Assembly: GCF_947241125.1 (NCBI RefSeq)
Contig: NZ_OX365700.1
Coordinates: 1,178,001 to 1,242,000, forward strand
Reading direction: 5' to 3'
DNA from: Nitrospira tepida
Lineage (GTDB): Bacteria > Nitrospirota > Nitrospiria > Nitrospirales > Nitrospiraceae
Length of the DNA: 64,000 bases
Shown: positions 53,387 through 61,551 of the stretch, one piece after another
Layout of the letters: the number at the start of each line of letters is the position of its first letter
Numbering within the stretch: the stretch's first letter is position 1
Translations under genes and position numbers: made by a program
The notes under the pieces: generated by a model
What the model saw: the letters and a program-made list of their open reading frames with translations, nothing else
Database searches by the model: none
Told to the model about the DNA's origin: nothing

Positions 53387-53573
53387 GTCGCCTGAAGCAT
53401 AACAGACAAGCCGTGGGGTCGCGAGCACTTCCTTCCTCTCCGCGCCTTGACAGTGTCTTTCGAGCGCAGATATTCTCAGCAACCGGTCGCTTCAAGATCG
53501 TCGAGATCACTCAACTGAGTTCGATTCAACGCGTCACCGCTGTCGTCTTCTGTTCTACTGTGCACCGACGGTT

Positions 53574-54452
53574 ATGGGGAACGGTTACGCCCCGCTACTC
53601 TTGTCCCGTTCGTTTGCCGCTCGGCTCCTCCGCACTTATGAATATCCGGACCCCCGCCGGCCCGGGAAGGTCATCCGAGGCTATGATCGGGCCCACGCCC
53701 TGCGTACGGCGCGCCTCTGCGGGGCGGTGGCCTTGTCTCTCGGCTATGGGGTTACAATAGTCCGGCAATACCAGATTGCCTGCCTGCTGCATGATCTCGG
53801 GCGCGCCGGGCTCGACCGGCGCCTGTTCGGACGGCTCTGGTCCTGGGCGCAGCGGCGGGGCATTCCGACCAGGCCGCGCGAATGGCGAGCCCGCTATCCA
53901 CGCACGGCCTACGGGTCCGAGACGGAGGCCTTCATTGCTCGCTTCGGGCGAGAGATCGAACGTGACGGCATGGCCATGGATGTCTGGGCGCGCGAACAGA
54001 TTGAAATGCGGTTGGGCTATGCGCGGAGGCTCGCCCGGCGCCTGCGCGCCGTCAAGCCGTCGCTAGTTCGGCTGGGCGTGCGGTGGGAACCCTGGATGCA
54101 GCGGGTCATGCTGTACTATTACTACCCCGAGCGGCTGAACGACGCGCCGCGCTGGGTGAAGCAACTGGCGGAGGTGTTGGTGGCCTGCGAACAGTTCGAG
54201 GCGTACAGCAACAGGGAACGGGGCCGCGACTATTATGGACGGCGCTCCGAATCGCTGGAGGAGGCCTTTCGCTATTTGGACAGGCTGGAGGCTGAGGGGA
54301 TCCTCTCCGCTCCCGTCTTGTCCGCGCTCAAGCAATTGGCCGCGGCCGGCGTCTTCGACGATCTGCTTGCGTCCGCGCGCGGCACCGGCTTGACTCTGCG
54401 CGAGCGGCGGTTCATGAGGCGGTTCGCGCAAGAGGTCTCCGCATGCCCGTAA
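53574..54452 (+). CDS. HD-domain protein
   Basis: 292 residues. The HD motif appears as DRAHALRTARLCGAVA...QIACLLHDLGRAG, with a later VLVACEQFEAYSNRERGRDY that resembles the second helix pair of HD-GYP-type domains; the GYP triplet itself is absent. It is likely a metal-dependent phosphohydrolase, substrate unknown. The stop overlaps the next gene by 10 bp. Confidence 0.75.
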   Translation: MGNGYAPLLLSRSFAARLLRTYEYPDPRRPGKVIRGYDRAHALRTARLCGAVALSLGYGVTIVRQYQIACLLHDLGRAGLDRRLFGRLWSWAQRRGIPTRPREWRARYPRTAYGSETEAFIARFGREIERDGMAMDVWAREQIEMRLGYARRLARRLRAVKPSLVRLGVRWEPWMQRVMLYYYYPERLNDAPRWVKQLAEVLVACEQFEAYSNRERGRDYYGRRSESLEEAFRYLDRLEAEGILSAPVLSALKQLAAAGVFDDLLASARGTGLTLRERRFMRRFAQEVSACP

Positions 54453-54865
54453 GGACGACGCTGCTCCAGATCCGGACCTCCGGACAGGGCCACATCGAAA
54501 ACCTGACCAAGCCGGTGGCGGACGCCGTGGCTCAGTCCGGTCTTCGCGACGGCATTGTCACGGTCTTCGTCAAACATACGACCGCTTCGGTCCTCATCAT
54601 CGAGGATGAGCCCGGCGTCAGGGCCGATACGACCCAGGTCTGGAATCGGCTGATTCCCGCCGATCCGGACTGGCAGCACAATGTGAGAAATCACGGGGAG
54701 GACAACGCCCACAGCCACCAACGGGGCCAGTTGCAAGGGCCGTCGGTGACGGTTCCGTTTTGCCAGGGGCAATTGACGCTCGGGAGCTGGCAACAGATCG
54801 TCCTCCTTGATTTCGACACGCGGGGACGCACCCGTGATCTGGTCGTGCAAATCATCGGTGAATGA
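54443..54865 (+). CDS. yjbQ: YjbQ-family protein (UPF0047)
   Basis: 140 residues. Family motifs: VFVKHTTASVLIIEDEPGV, HNVRNHGEDNAHSHQRGQ, LTLGSWQQIVLLDFDTRGRT. Members have a weak thiamin phosphate synthase activity when overproduced; the natural role is unsettled. Translationally coupled to the genes on either side by short overlaps. Confidence 0.93.
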   Translation: MPVRTTLLQIRTSGQGHIENLTKPVADAVAQSGLRDGIVTVFVKHTTASVLIIEDEPGVRADTTQVWNRLIPADPDWQHNVRNHGEDNAHSHQRGQLQGPSVTVPFCQGQLTLGSWQQIVLLDFDTRGRTRDLVVQIIGE

Positions 54866-56030
54866 ACCCACCGCCGGCTGCCGGCCCATCGCCCGCCTCG
54901 CCCTCCTGCTCTGTGCGTGGGGCGCGTGGGACATGTCGGACCAGTTGCAATGGCTCGGCCTGACCTCCTCCGGCTTGGCCGCCGACGACTGGGGCCGTCC
55001 CTTGGGGCCTGCCTATCGAGGCCCGGAAGTCCATCCTCGTCCGGTGGCGCCCGCCGCCGAACTCGGCGCTGATGAAAAAGTCACGATTTCCGTGTTCGAG
55101 AAGGCCGCCAAGTCGGTGGTCTTCATCGCCAACACGGCGATCCGGCGGGATCCCTGGTCGCTCAATGTCATGGAAGTGCCGCAGGGGTCCGGCTCCGGAT
55201 TCATCTGGAACAAGGAAGGCCATCTCGTCACGAATTTCCATGTGGTCTACGGCGCCGACGCCATCGACGTGACGCTGGCGGACCGGACGACCTATCGTGC
55301 CCGGATCGTCGGGCTCGACCCGGACCACGACTTGGCGGTGTTGCAGATCCAGGCGCCACCCGATCAGTTGGTTCCCCTGCCGATCGGCAGCTCGCAGGAT
55401 TTGAAGGTCGGACAGAAGGTCCTCGCGATCGGCAATCCGTTCGGATTGGACCATACCCTCACCACCGGGGTTGTCAGCGCGCTCGGCCGGACCATCAAAT
55501 CCATGACCGAGCGGACGATCGAAGGGGTCGTCCAAACGGATGCCGCCATTAATCCCGGCAATTCGGGCGGCCCGCTGTTGGACAGTTCCGGCCGGCTGAT
55601 CGGGATCAACACCCAGATCTTCAGTCCGAGCGGCGCCTACGCCGGCATCGGGTTCGCGGTGCCGGTGGACATGGTGAACCGGATTGTCCCGGAGCTGATC
55701 AAGCACGGCAAGTTGATCAGGCCCGGACTCGGCGTGTCGCTGGTGCCGGATGCGATCGTCAAGCGATGGGGCATCAAAGGGCTCGTGATCGGCAGGGTCG
55801 CGCGCGGGAGCGGGGCGGAGCAGGCGGGTCTCCGAGGATCGCGGGAGACGGTGAGCGGCCGCGTGGAGCTCGGCGACATCATCGTCGCCGTGGACGGCAA
55901 ATCTGTCGAAGTCGTGGACGATCTGATGGCCGTGCTTGATCAACGCAAGGTCGGAGATCGAGTGACCCTGGACATCCTGCGCGGCAATCGGCGCCAGCAG
56001 GTCGTCGTGACGCTCCAGGCGGTGAATTGA
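54858..56030 (+). CDS. HtrA/DegP-type trypsin-like serine protease with one PDZ domain
   Basis: 390 residues. GTG start overlaps the yjbQ stop; the N-terminal hydrophobic stretch (IARLALLLCAWGAW) is a signal anchor or signal peptide. Catalytic triad: H128 (TNFHVV), D158 (DHDLAVL), S236 (GNSGGPLL). One PDZ domain follows (about residues 285-385, GLVIGRVARGSGAEQAGLRG). It is a periplasmic protein quality-control protease. Its position just upstream of the proteasome operon, 48 bp away on the same strand, groups two proteolytic systems. Confidence 0.92.
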   Translation: MNEPTAGCRPIARLALLLCAWGAWDMSDQLQWLGLTSSGLAADDWGRPLGPAYRGPEVHPRPVAPAAELGADEKVTISVFEKAAKSVVFIANTAIRRDPWSLNVMEVPQGSGSGFIWNKEGHLVTNFHVVYGADAIDVTLADRTTYRARIVGLDPDHDLAVLQIQAPPDQLVPLPIGSSQDLKVGQKVLAIGNPFGLDHTLTTGVVSALGRTIKSMTERTIEGVVQTDAAINPGNSGGPLLDSSGRLIGINTQIFSPSGAYAGIGFAVPVDMVNRIVPELIKHGKLIRPGLGVSLVPDAIVKRWGIKGLVIGRVARGSGAEQAGLRGSRETVSGRVELGDIIVAVDGKSVEVVDDLMAVLDQRKVGDRVTLDILRGNRRQQVVVTLQAVN

Positions 56031-56078
56031 TATCTGCAGGGCCGGGTCGGTAAGATCAAAGCACGAGGTCACAAACAC

Positions 56079-57854
56079 ATGAGCGATCATATTGAAAGAA
56101 ACCCAGAGACAGGCCCTTCGCAGGAGAAGCATCAGGGAACCGGATCGGCCGGCCGGCATCGGTCGGACCAGCCGGATCTGATCGCGTTGCTGGACCAATG
56201 TCTTGAAGCCTTTCCCGACAATGACCCGCGGCAGCGGCTGCTTCTGAAGCTGCGGCATGCGGTGCTCCAGGGGGCCGTGCATCTGCAAGAGAAGGATGCG
56301 GAGCTGAGGAAGCTCCAGACGGTCGTGGAGAAACTGACTGCGCCGGCCAATCGCATCGGCATTCTGCTGGATCTGCCGGGAGAAGGCCTCGCCCGCATTG
56401 CGGTGGGAGGGGCGGAGTACTACACGACCGTCGATCCGCGGGTGAGCCGGGACGACTTGAAGATCGGCACGCAGATCCTGGTCAACGAAGCCTATGCCCT
56501 GATCAAGACGCTCGGCTACGACCGTAACGGGCCGGTGCTCCGCGTGGCGGAAGCGCTGCCGGACGGCCGGATCCGCTTCGAGGCGGAGCCGGGACGCCAA
56601 ACCCTGATTCTTCAGCGATCGGGCGATCTGGTGGGCGTGGAATTGAAGGCGGGGGACGAAGTCCGGGTGGATCCGACCCATCGGATTGCGATCGAGCGGA
56701 TCGAGGACCGGAAGGCGGCTCGGCACCTGTTGGACGAAGTGCCTTCGGTCACCTGGGACCAGATCGGCGGGCAGGAACAGGCGATCGCCGCGATCCGCAA
56801 GGCCATCGAATATCCGCTCGTCCATGCCGAGGCATTTGCCAAATACCGGTTCACCCAGCCAAAGGGGTTCCTGCTCTACGGGCCGCCCGGCTGCGGCAAG
56901 ACCATGATCGGCCAGGCGGCGGCCGCGAGTTTGTCGAAGCTGGCGGCGGAATCCCGGTCATCCGAGGGCGAAACCGTCCCGATCACGCGCGGCTCGTTCA
57001 TGCACGTCAAGGGGCCGGAGATTCTGAACATGTGGCTGGGCGAATCCGAGCGGATCGTGCGCGAGATCTTCGCCCAGGCCCGGGCGAGGCGGAAGGAAGG
57101 GGCGCTGCCCTTCATCTTTATCGACGAAGCCGAGTCGATCCTGGGCACCAGGCGGGCGATGAGGTCCTTCAACATCACCAACACGCTGGTGCCGATGTTC
57201 TGCACCGAGATGGACGGTATCGAATCGCTGCGCGACGTCGTGATCATCTTGGCCTCCAACCGGCCGGACTTGATCGATCCGGCTGTGCTCCGTCCGGGGC
57301 GGATCGATCGGAAGATCAAGGTCGAGCGGCCGGACCGAGCGGCGGCTGCCGAGATCCTCAAGGTCTATCTGAAAGACGACCTGCCGTTTGCGGAACCGCT
57401 GCTAGCCCATCATGACGGTGATGCCGGAGCGGTCCGGGAGGCGCTGGTCGAAACGGTGCTCCACGCGATCTTCCGGCGCTCGGAGGAGCATCGCATGCTG
57501 GCCGTGCGGTTGCGCAACGGCCAGACCAAGACCCTCTATCGCAGTGATCTGCTGAGCGGCGCGATCCTGGCCTCCATTGTGCAGCGGGCCAAGGAGCGGG
57601 CGATCGACCGGCAGATCCATTCAACGGATGGGTCGTCCGGCGGGTTGATCGAAGGCGGCGCGACGGGCCTGACCGAGGACGATCTGTTGAAGGCCGTGCA
57701 GGCGGAGTTTCGCGAAGGCGAAGTGCTGCCGCCCGACGATGCGGCGGAAGAGTGGCTCAAGCTGCTCGATCACCATCCGGACCAGGTCGTCGGCATCTCT
57801 TCCTATCGGCGGGGGCGGCCGTCGGAAGAGCGCCTCGTCAACCAGATCATTTAG
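56079..57854 (+). CDS. mpa: proteasome-activating AAA+ ATPase (Mpa/ARC)
   Basis: 591 residues. An N-terminal coiled coil (about 60-90, LLLKLRHAVLQGAVHLQEKDAEL) for recruiting the modifier is followed by two OB-like domains (about 95-225) and an AAA module with Walker A GPPGCGKT (268-275) and Walker B FIDEAES (D349, E350). It forms a hexamer that unfolds tagged proteins and feeds the PrcAB core. The tail ends LVNQII; the C-terminal GQYL/HbYX-like docking motif of actinobacterial Mpa is missing. It is the first gene of the operon. Confidence 0.93.
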   Translation: MSDHIERNPETGPSQEKHQGTGSAGRHRSDQPDLIALLDQCLEAFPDNDPRQRLLLKLRHAVLQGAVHLQEKDAELRKLQTVVEKLTAPANRIGILLDLPGEGLARIAVGGAEYYTTVDPRVSRDDLKIGTQILVNEAYALIKTLGYDRNGPVLRVAEALPDGRIRFEAEPGRQTLILQRSGDLVGVELKAGDEVRVDPTHRIAIERIEDRKAARHLLDEVPSVTWDQIGGQEQAIAAIRKAIEYPLVHAEAFAKYRFTQPKGFLLYGPPGCGKTMIGQAAAASLSKLAAESRSSEGETVPITRGSFMHVKGPEILNMWLGESERIVREIFAQARARRKEGALPFIFIDEAESILGTRRAMRSFNITNTLVPMFCTEMDGIESLRDVVIILASNRPDLIDPAVLRPGRIDRKIKVERPDRAAAAEILKVYLKDDLPFAEPLLAHHDGDAGAVREALVETVLHAIFRRSEEHRMLAVRLRNGQTKTLYRSDLLSGAILASIVQRAKERAIDRQIHSTDGSSGGLIEGGATGLTEDDLLKAVQAEFREGEVLPPDDAAEEWLKLLDHHPDQVVGISSYRRGRPSEERLVNQII

Positions 57855-57860
57855 CCCATC

Positions 57861-59384
57861 ATGCGACTGTTCGGCATTGAAACGGAATACGGGATCACGC
57901 GGGACGACCTCGATATGGTCGATCCCGTGGTGGAATCCATGGAGCTGGTGCGGGCGCATCTGGTCGCGTCCTTTGAGCGACGATGGGATTACCGCGGTGA
58001 AGATCCCCATGAAGATGCCAGGGGCTTTCGCGTGTCCGCCCTCCAGCAGGACAGGGAAGAGGGCGAATTCGCCGAGCAGGACGCGCACCGGCCCTTCTCG
58101 TTCCATGAGATGAAGAGCGATCTGGTCCTGCCGAACGGCGCGCGCTTCTACAACGACCATACGCATCCGGAATATTCGACGCCGGAATGCAGGACCCTGG
58201 CCAGCCTGATCGCACAGGACCGGGCGGGCGAGCGCATTGTTCAGGCGGCGGCGGTCCGCAGGAACCAGGCCCTCGGAGGGCCGCACGTCCGGCTTTACAA
58301 GAACAACACGGATTTCCACGGCCACAGCTACGGCTGCCACGACAACTATCTCATGCCCCGTTCGGTGCCCTTCACGTCGCTCGTGTCCGGCCTGCTGCCG
58401 TTTCTGGTCAGCCGGCAGATCATCGCGGGGGCCGGCAAGGTCGGGATCGAAGCCCAGGAGGGCCGATACGTCTCCGGCTGCTACCAGTTATCCCAGCGGG
58501 CCGATTTCATGGAGACCGAGCTGAGCGTGGACACGATGCACAACCGGCCCCTGCTCAATACCCGCGATGAGCCTCATGCCGACCGGCGAAAATACCGGCG
58601 GTTGCACCTGATCATCGGGGACGCGAACATGTGCGAGTACGCGACCGCGCTGAAGGTGGGCACGACCGGACTGGTCTTGGACCTGATCGCGCGGGGCGAG
58701 GCGCCGGGACTCGAACTCAGCCGGCCGGTGGAGGCGGTGAAACAGCTCTCGCGGGACCCGGATCTCAAGGCACGGGTGCCGTTGACGGACGGGCGGGCCA
58801 TGAGCGGCCTGGAGCTGCAGGAAGTCTATTACGACGCGGCCCAGCAGGTGCTCGCCGGAACGGATGAAGAAACCGACTGGATCCTGCGCGAATGGCACGA
58901 CACGCTGGCCTGGTTGCGGCGCGATCGGTCGCGGCTCGTCGGGAAGCTGGACTGGGTCACGAAGCTCTGGCTCTTGGAGTCGTTCATGCAGGAGGAACGG
59001 ATCGGCTGGGATGATCCCTGGCTGGCGAGCCTCGATCTGGAGTATCACAACGTGGACCCGGAGCGCGGCCTGTTCCTGGGATTGGAGCAGGAAGGCAAGA
59101 CCGCCCGCCTGGTGTCGGACGACGAGATCCAACGGGCGATGAAGGAAGGGCCGGCGGACACCCGCGGAGGCATTCGGGGGCTCTGCGTGCAACGGTTCCC
59201 GGATCAGATCAAGGCGGTGCAGTGGGAACGGATTCAGTTTCGCAACGGGCTGTTCTCCTCCGTGCTCGATCTGGAAGACCTGTTCGATCCGGAATCGGTC
59301 CGATCGCTGCGAAGATTGCTCGAAACGGCGGACTCGCCGGCGGACTTGCTGGAACAGTGGGATCAACGACAGGCGAAAGGATAG
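57861..59384 (+). CDS. dop: Dop, deamidase/depupylase of the ubiquitin-like modifier
   Basis: 507 residues of the carboxylate-amine ligase-like PafA/Dop family. The ATP/Mg site begins with MRLFGIETEYG. Assignment to Dop rather than PafA rests on the Dop-like loop RWDYRGEDPHEDARGF, on the motif sequence NTRDEPHADRRKYRRLHLIIGDANM, and on gene order (mpa-dop-pup-prcBA-pafA). It converts a C-terminal Gln of the modifier to Glu and removes the modifier from substrates. It starts 6 bp after mpa. Confidence 0.9.
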   Translation: MRLFGIETEYGITRDDLDMVDPVVESMELVRAHLVASFERRWDYRGEDPHEDARGFRVSALQQDREEGEFAEQDAHRPFSFHEMKSDLVLPNGARFYNDHTHPEYSTPECRTLASLIAQDRAGERIVQAAAVRRNQALGGPHVRLYKNNTDFHGHSYGCHDNYLMPRSVPFTSLVSGLLPFLVSRQIIAGAGKVGIEAQEGRYVSGCYQLSQRADFMETELSVDTMHNRPLLNTRDEPHADRRKYRRLHLIIGDANMCEYATALKVGTTGLVLDLIARGEAPGLELSRPVEAVKQLSRDPDLKARVPLTDGRAMSGLELQEVYYDAAQQVLAGTDEETDWILREWHDTLAWLRRDRSRLVGKLDWVTKLWLLESFMQEERIGWDDPWLASLDLEYHNVDPERGLFLGLEQEGKTARLVSDDEIQRAMKEGPADTRGGIRGLCVQRFPDQIKAVQWERIQFRNGLFSSVLDLEDLFDPESVRSLRRLLETADSPADLLEQWDQRQAKG

Positions 59385-59390
59385 ATCGTC

Positions 59391-59651
59391 ATGAACCATC
59401 GATACATGATCATGCGAAATCCACACACCGGTCTTGCGGGTTCGGGAAGCGAACGTCTCACTCCGGTTCCGCTCACGTCCATGGAACGGAGACCGTTTGA
59501 ACCGATGCCGAAACCGGTCCGTCCCTCGGACGACGAGGGCGGTCCTAAGCGACCGGAAACCGGTTCGCCGGATAAGGATAACTTGCTGAAGCGCATGAAG
59601 AAGGTCGATCCCAAGCAGGCTGAACGGTACCGCCAGCGGACGGGGCAGTAG
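59391..59651 (+). CDS. Pup-like modifier of the UBact type
   Basis: 86 residues, mostly hydrophilic and expected to be disordered: MRNPHTGLAG near the start, a Pro/Arg/Asp-rich middle, and LLKRMKKVDPKQAERYRQRTGQ at the end (shown in two parts: helix to ERYRQ, tail RTGQ). The C-terminal Gln means Dop must deamidate it before PafA can ligate it to Lys. The ending is TGQ, not the GGQ of actinobacterial Pup. UBact, described in Nitrospirae and other phyla, has this pattern. Start may be 59391 or a Met at 59406 or 59412. Confidence 0.88.
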   Translation: MNHRYMIMRNPHTGLAGSGSERLTPVPLTSMERRPFEPMPKPVRPSDDEGGPKRPETGSPDKDNLLKRMKKVDPKQAERYRQRTGQ

Positions 59652-59750
59652 ACGTCAACCGTCATGCGTCACGCGTCATTTGTTGTCAGAGAAGAATGCG
59701 ATAGAGGGTCTCATTGTTCACGATTGACGGATGACAAATCACGCTTAACG
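59652..59750. repeat. dispersed GTCAA/TGACG intergenic repeat, copy D
   Basis: GACGTCAACCGTCATGCGTC then ACGCGTCATTTG at the left; CACGATTGACGGATGACAAA then TCACGCTTAACG at the right; a different core of about 40 bases. It sits inside the proteasome operon between the modifier gene and prcB, and could change the relative expression of the two parts. Confidence 0.7.
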
Positions 59751-59766
59751 CCGCAGGGAGACCACT

Positions 59767-60546
59767 ATGGGCATGCAAGGCGACTTTCTTCAGCTTCTTA
59801 AGGAACGGGGGTATCAGTTCGGCGCGCCGGCCGTCTCCGACGCCAAGGCCGGGCAGGAGATCGTGAAGGCGACGACGATCCTGGCAATGAAGTATCGGGA
59901 CGGCGTGCTTGTGGCGGGGGATCGGCGGGCGACCGCCGGCAACATGGTCATGTACGACCGCACCGACAAGGTGCTCGAGATCGACCGCTACAGCGTCATG
60001 GCGATCGCCGGCGTGCCGGCCACGGCCTATGAAATGGTCCGGGTGCTGGAACATTCGTTCAAATACTACCGCCGGAGCCAACTGCAGGACTTGAGCTTCG
60101 AGGGCAAGCTGCGCGCTGTGTCCAAGCTGCTCAAGGACAATGTCGCGGCGGCCCTCTCCGGCACCGGGGCCGTGGCGCCGTTATTCGCCGGGTATGACCA
60201 TGAGGCGGGACAGGCCAAGATTTATTTCTACGACATCTTGGGCGCGGAGTTTGAAGGGGTGGAGTATGCGGTGTCCGGTTCCGGTTCCCCGACCATCCGG
60301 GGCATTCTGCACTATCTCAACACGTGGGGCGAGCGGCCGTTGCGGGAGGAGACGAGGGAGCAGGCCGCGATGCAGGCGCTGCGCCTGTTGACGAGCGCCG
60401 CGGAGTTCGATTCGGCGACCGGCGGAGTGAACCGGGAAGCCAACCTCTATCCGGTCGTGAAGCTGATAACGGAGAAGGGCGTGGAAACCCTGTCGGACCA
60501 GGATCTGAGGGCGCTGTTTGAAACCAAGGTCGCCCGTGTCGGGTGA
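59767..60546 (+). CDS. prcB: 20S proteasome beta subunit
   Basis: 259 residues. A 35-residue propeptide is followed by the catalytic Thr36 of TTILAMKYRDGVLVAGDRRA. The residue before the nucleophile is Ala (KATT) where Gly is usual, which may affect autoprocessing. Asp and Lys/Arg of the AGDRRAT block belong to the active site. It forms the inner proteolytic rings of the core particle together with PrcA. Confidence 0.93.
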   Translation: MGMQGDFLQLLKERGYQFGAPAVSDAKAGQEIVKATTILAMKYRDGVLVAGDRRATAGNMVMYDRTDKVLEIDRYSVMAIAGVPATAYEMVRVLEHSFKYYRRSQLQDLSFEGKLRAVSKLLKDNVAAALSGTGAVAPLFAGYDHEAGQAKIYFYDILGAEFEGVEYAVSGSGSPTIRGILHYLNTWGERPLREETREQAAMQALRLLTSAAEFDSATGGVNREANLYPVVKLITEKGVETLSDQDLRALFETKVARVG

Positions 60547-60551
60547 CGCGA

Positions 60552-60611
60552 GCAGGCTGCCGAGCCCGCCTGCGCAGATTTCATGCGAGCGGGGCTTTTT
60601 CAACAGCCTGC
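60552..60611 (+). terminator. nested hairpin with T-run between prcB and prcA
   Basis: Outer arms GCAGGCTG (60552-60559) and CAGCCTGC (60604-60611) enclose an inner stem AGCCCGC/GCGGGGCT ending in TTTTT. The inner stem looks like an intrinsic terminator; the outer arms could prevent or extend it. The prcA start lies 16 bases beyond, so read-through must occur for stoichiometric PrcA, unless a separate promoter exists. Confidence 0.6.
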
Positions 60612-60626
60612 GAAAGGTGACGTGTC

Positions 60627-61478
60627 ATGTATGAAGAACCCTATCGCTGGGTCGAGGCGGTCGGCAACCGGCGGCAGTACCTCGACGAGCAGTTCAAGCA
60701 GGGCAGCCCGGTCGTCGCCCTCTCCTATAAAGACGGCGTGGTGATGCTGACGCTCAGCAAGGGGACGCCCAAGCTCTACGAAATCTACGACCGCATCGGC
60801 CTCGGCGGCATGGGGCATCCGGCGGATTTGGAAAAGTTGCGGTTCGGCCTATTGGAGATGGCTCACCTGGAGGGATTCAACCGCTCTCCCTCGGACGTGA
60901 CCGGCGCGCGGCTGATGAAATACGGCTTGGCCCCTTCCATCAAGCAGGCGTTTGAAGAAATCTACAAGGCTCCGTGGATCGTCAAGATTCTGCTGGCCGA
61001 GTTGGGCACCAAGGCTGGGAAGGATGCGTTTCTGACGATCAACTACGACGGCACCTTCGAAGAGACGACCGGCTGCGCGGTGCTGGCCGCCACTCCCTCC
61101 ATTCAAAAGCTGATGCAGACTGAGCTGAAACAGGCCGGCGCCTCCGGAACCCTGACCTTGGCCGCCGCACTGGAGGCGGCGTTGCGCGTATGGGGACTGG
61201 GTTCCCTGGCTCAGAGCCGAGCGGCCGGCGATGACCGGGAGGACGAGGGACAAGAGCGGGACCGGACATCGAGGGACTCGGACGCAAAGACGAAGCCGGA
61301 ATCGAAGGCTGATCCCGCCGCGGTGACCGCCCACCTGCGCGAGCAGATGGCCGACCGCACGGTGGAATGCGCGGTGCTGGAACGGCAGACGCCCGGGTCT
61401 TCGAAATACCGTACGGTCAAGGCGGACGAGGTGACAAGTCTGCTGCCGAACGATCTAAGAAGTGAAGGTCTAGGCTGA
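60627..61478 (+). CDS. prcA: 20S proteasome alpha subunit
   Basis: 283 residues. The alpha-type fold is recognisable in SPVVALSYKDGVVMLTLSKG, LYEIYDRIGLGGMGHPADLE, KAPWIVKILLAELGTKAGKD and FLTINYDGTFEETTGCAVLA. No catalytic Thr, as expected for the outer gate-forming rings. A ~60-residue charged C-terminal stretch (DDREDEGQERDRTSRDSDAK onwards) is longer than usual. AAAGGTGA precedes the ATG. Confidence 0.92.
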   Translation: MYEEPYRWVEAVGNRRQYLDEQFKQGSPVVALSYKDGVVMLTLSKGTPKLYEIYDRIGLGGMGHPADLEKLRFGLLEMAHLEGFNRSPSDVTGARLMKYGLAPSIKQAFEEIYKAPWIVKILLAELGTKAGKDAFLTINYDGTFEETTGCAVLAATPSIQKLMQTELKQAGASGTLTLAAALEAALRVWGLGSLAQSRAAGDDREDEGQERDRTSRDSDAKTKPESKADPAAVTAHLREQMADRTVECAVLERQTPGSSKYRTVKADEVTSLLPNDLRSEGLG

Positions 61479-61551
61479 GGTTCAGGATAGACCGCGATCC
61501 AGTCTTCCTACTTTCTCTCAGCCTCAGCCTCAACCTAAACCTGTCTCCACG

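Noticed and set aside
57861-59384. Glutamate-cysteine ligase or glutamine synthetase
   Set aside because: The fold is shared, but sequence motifs and operon context identify Dop of the proteasome system.
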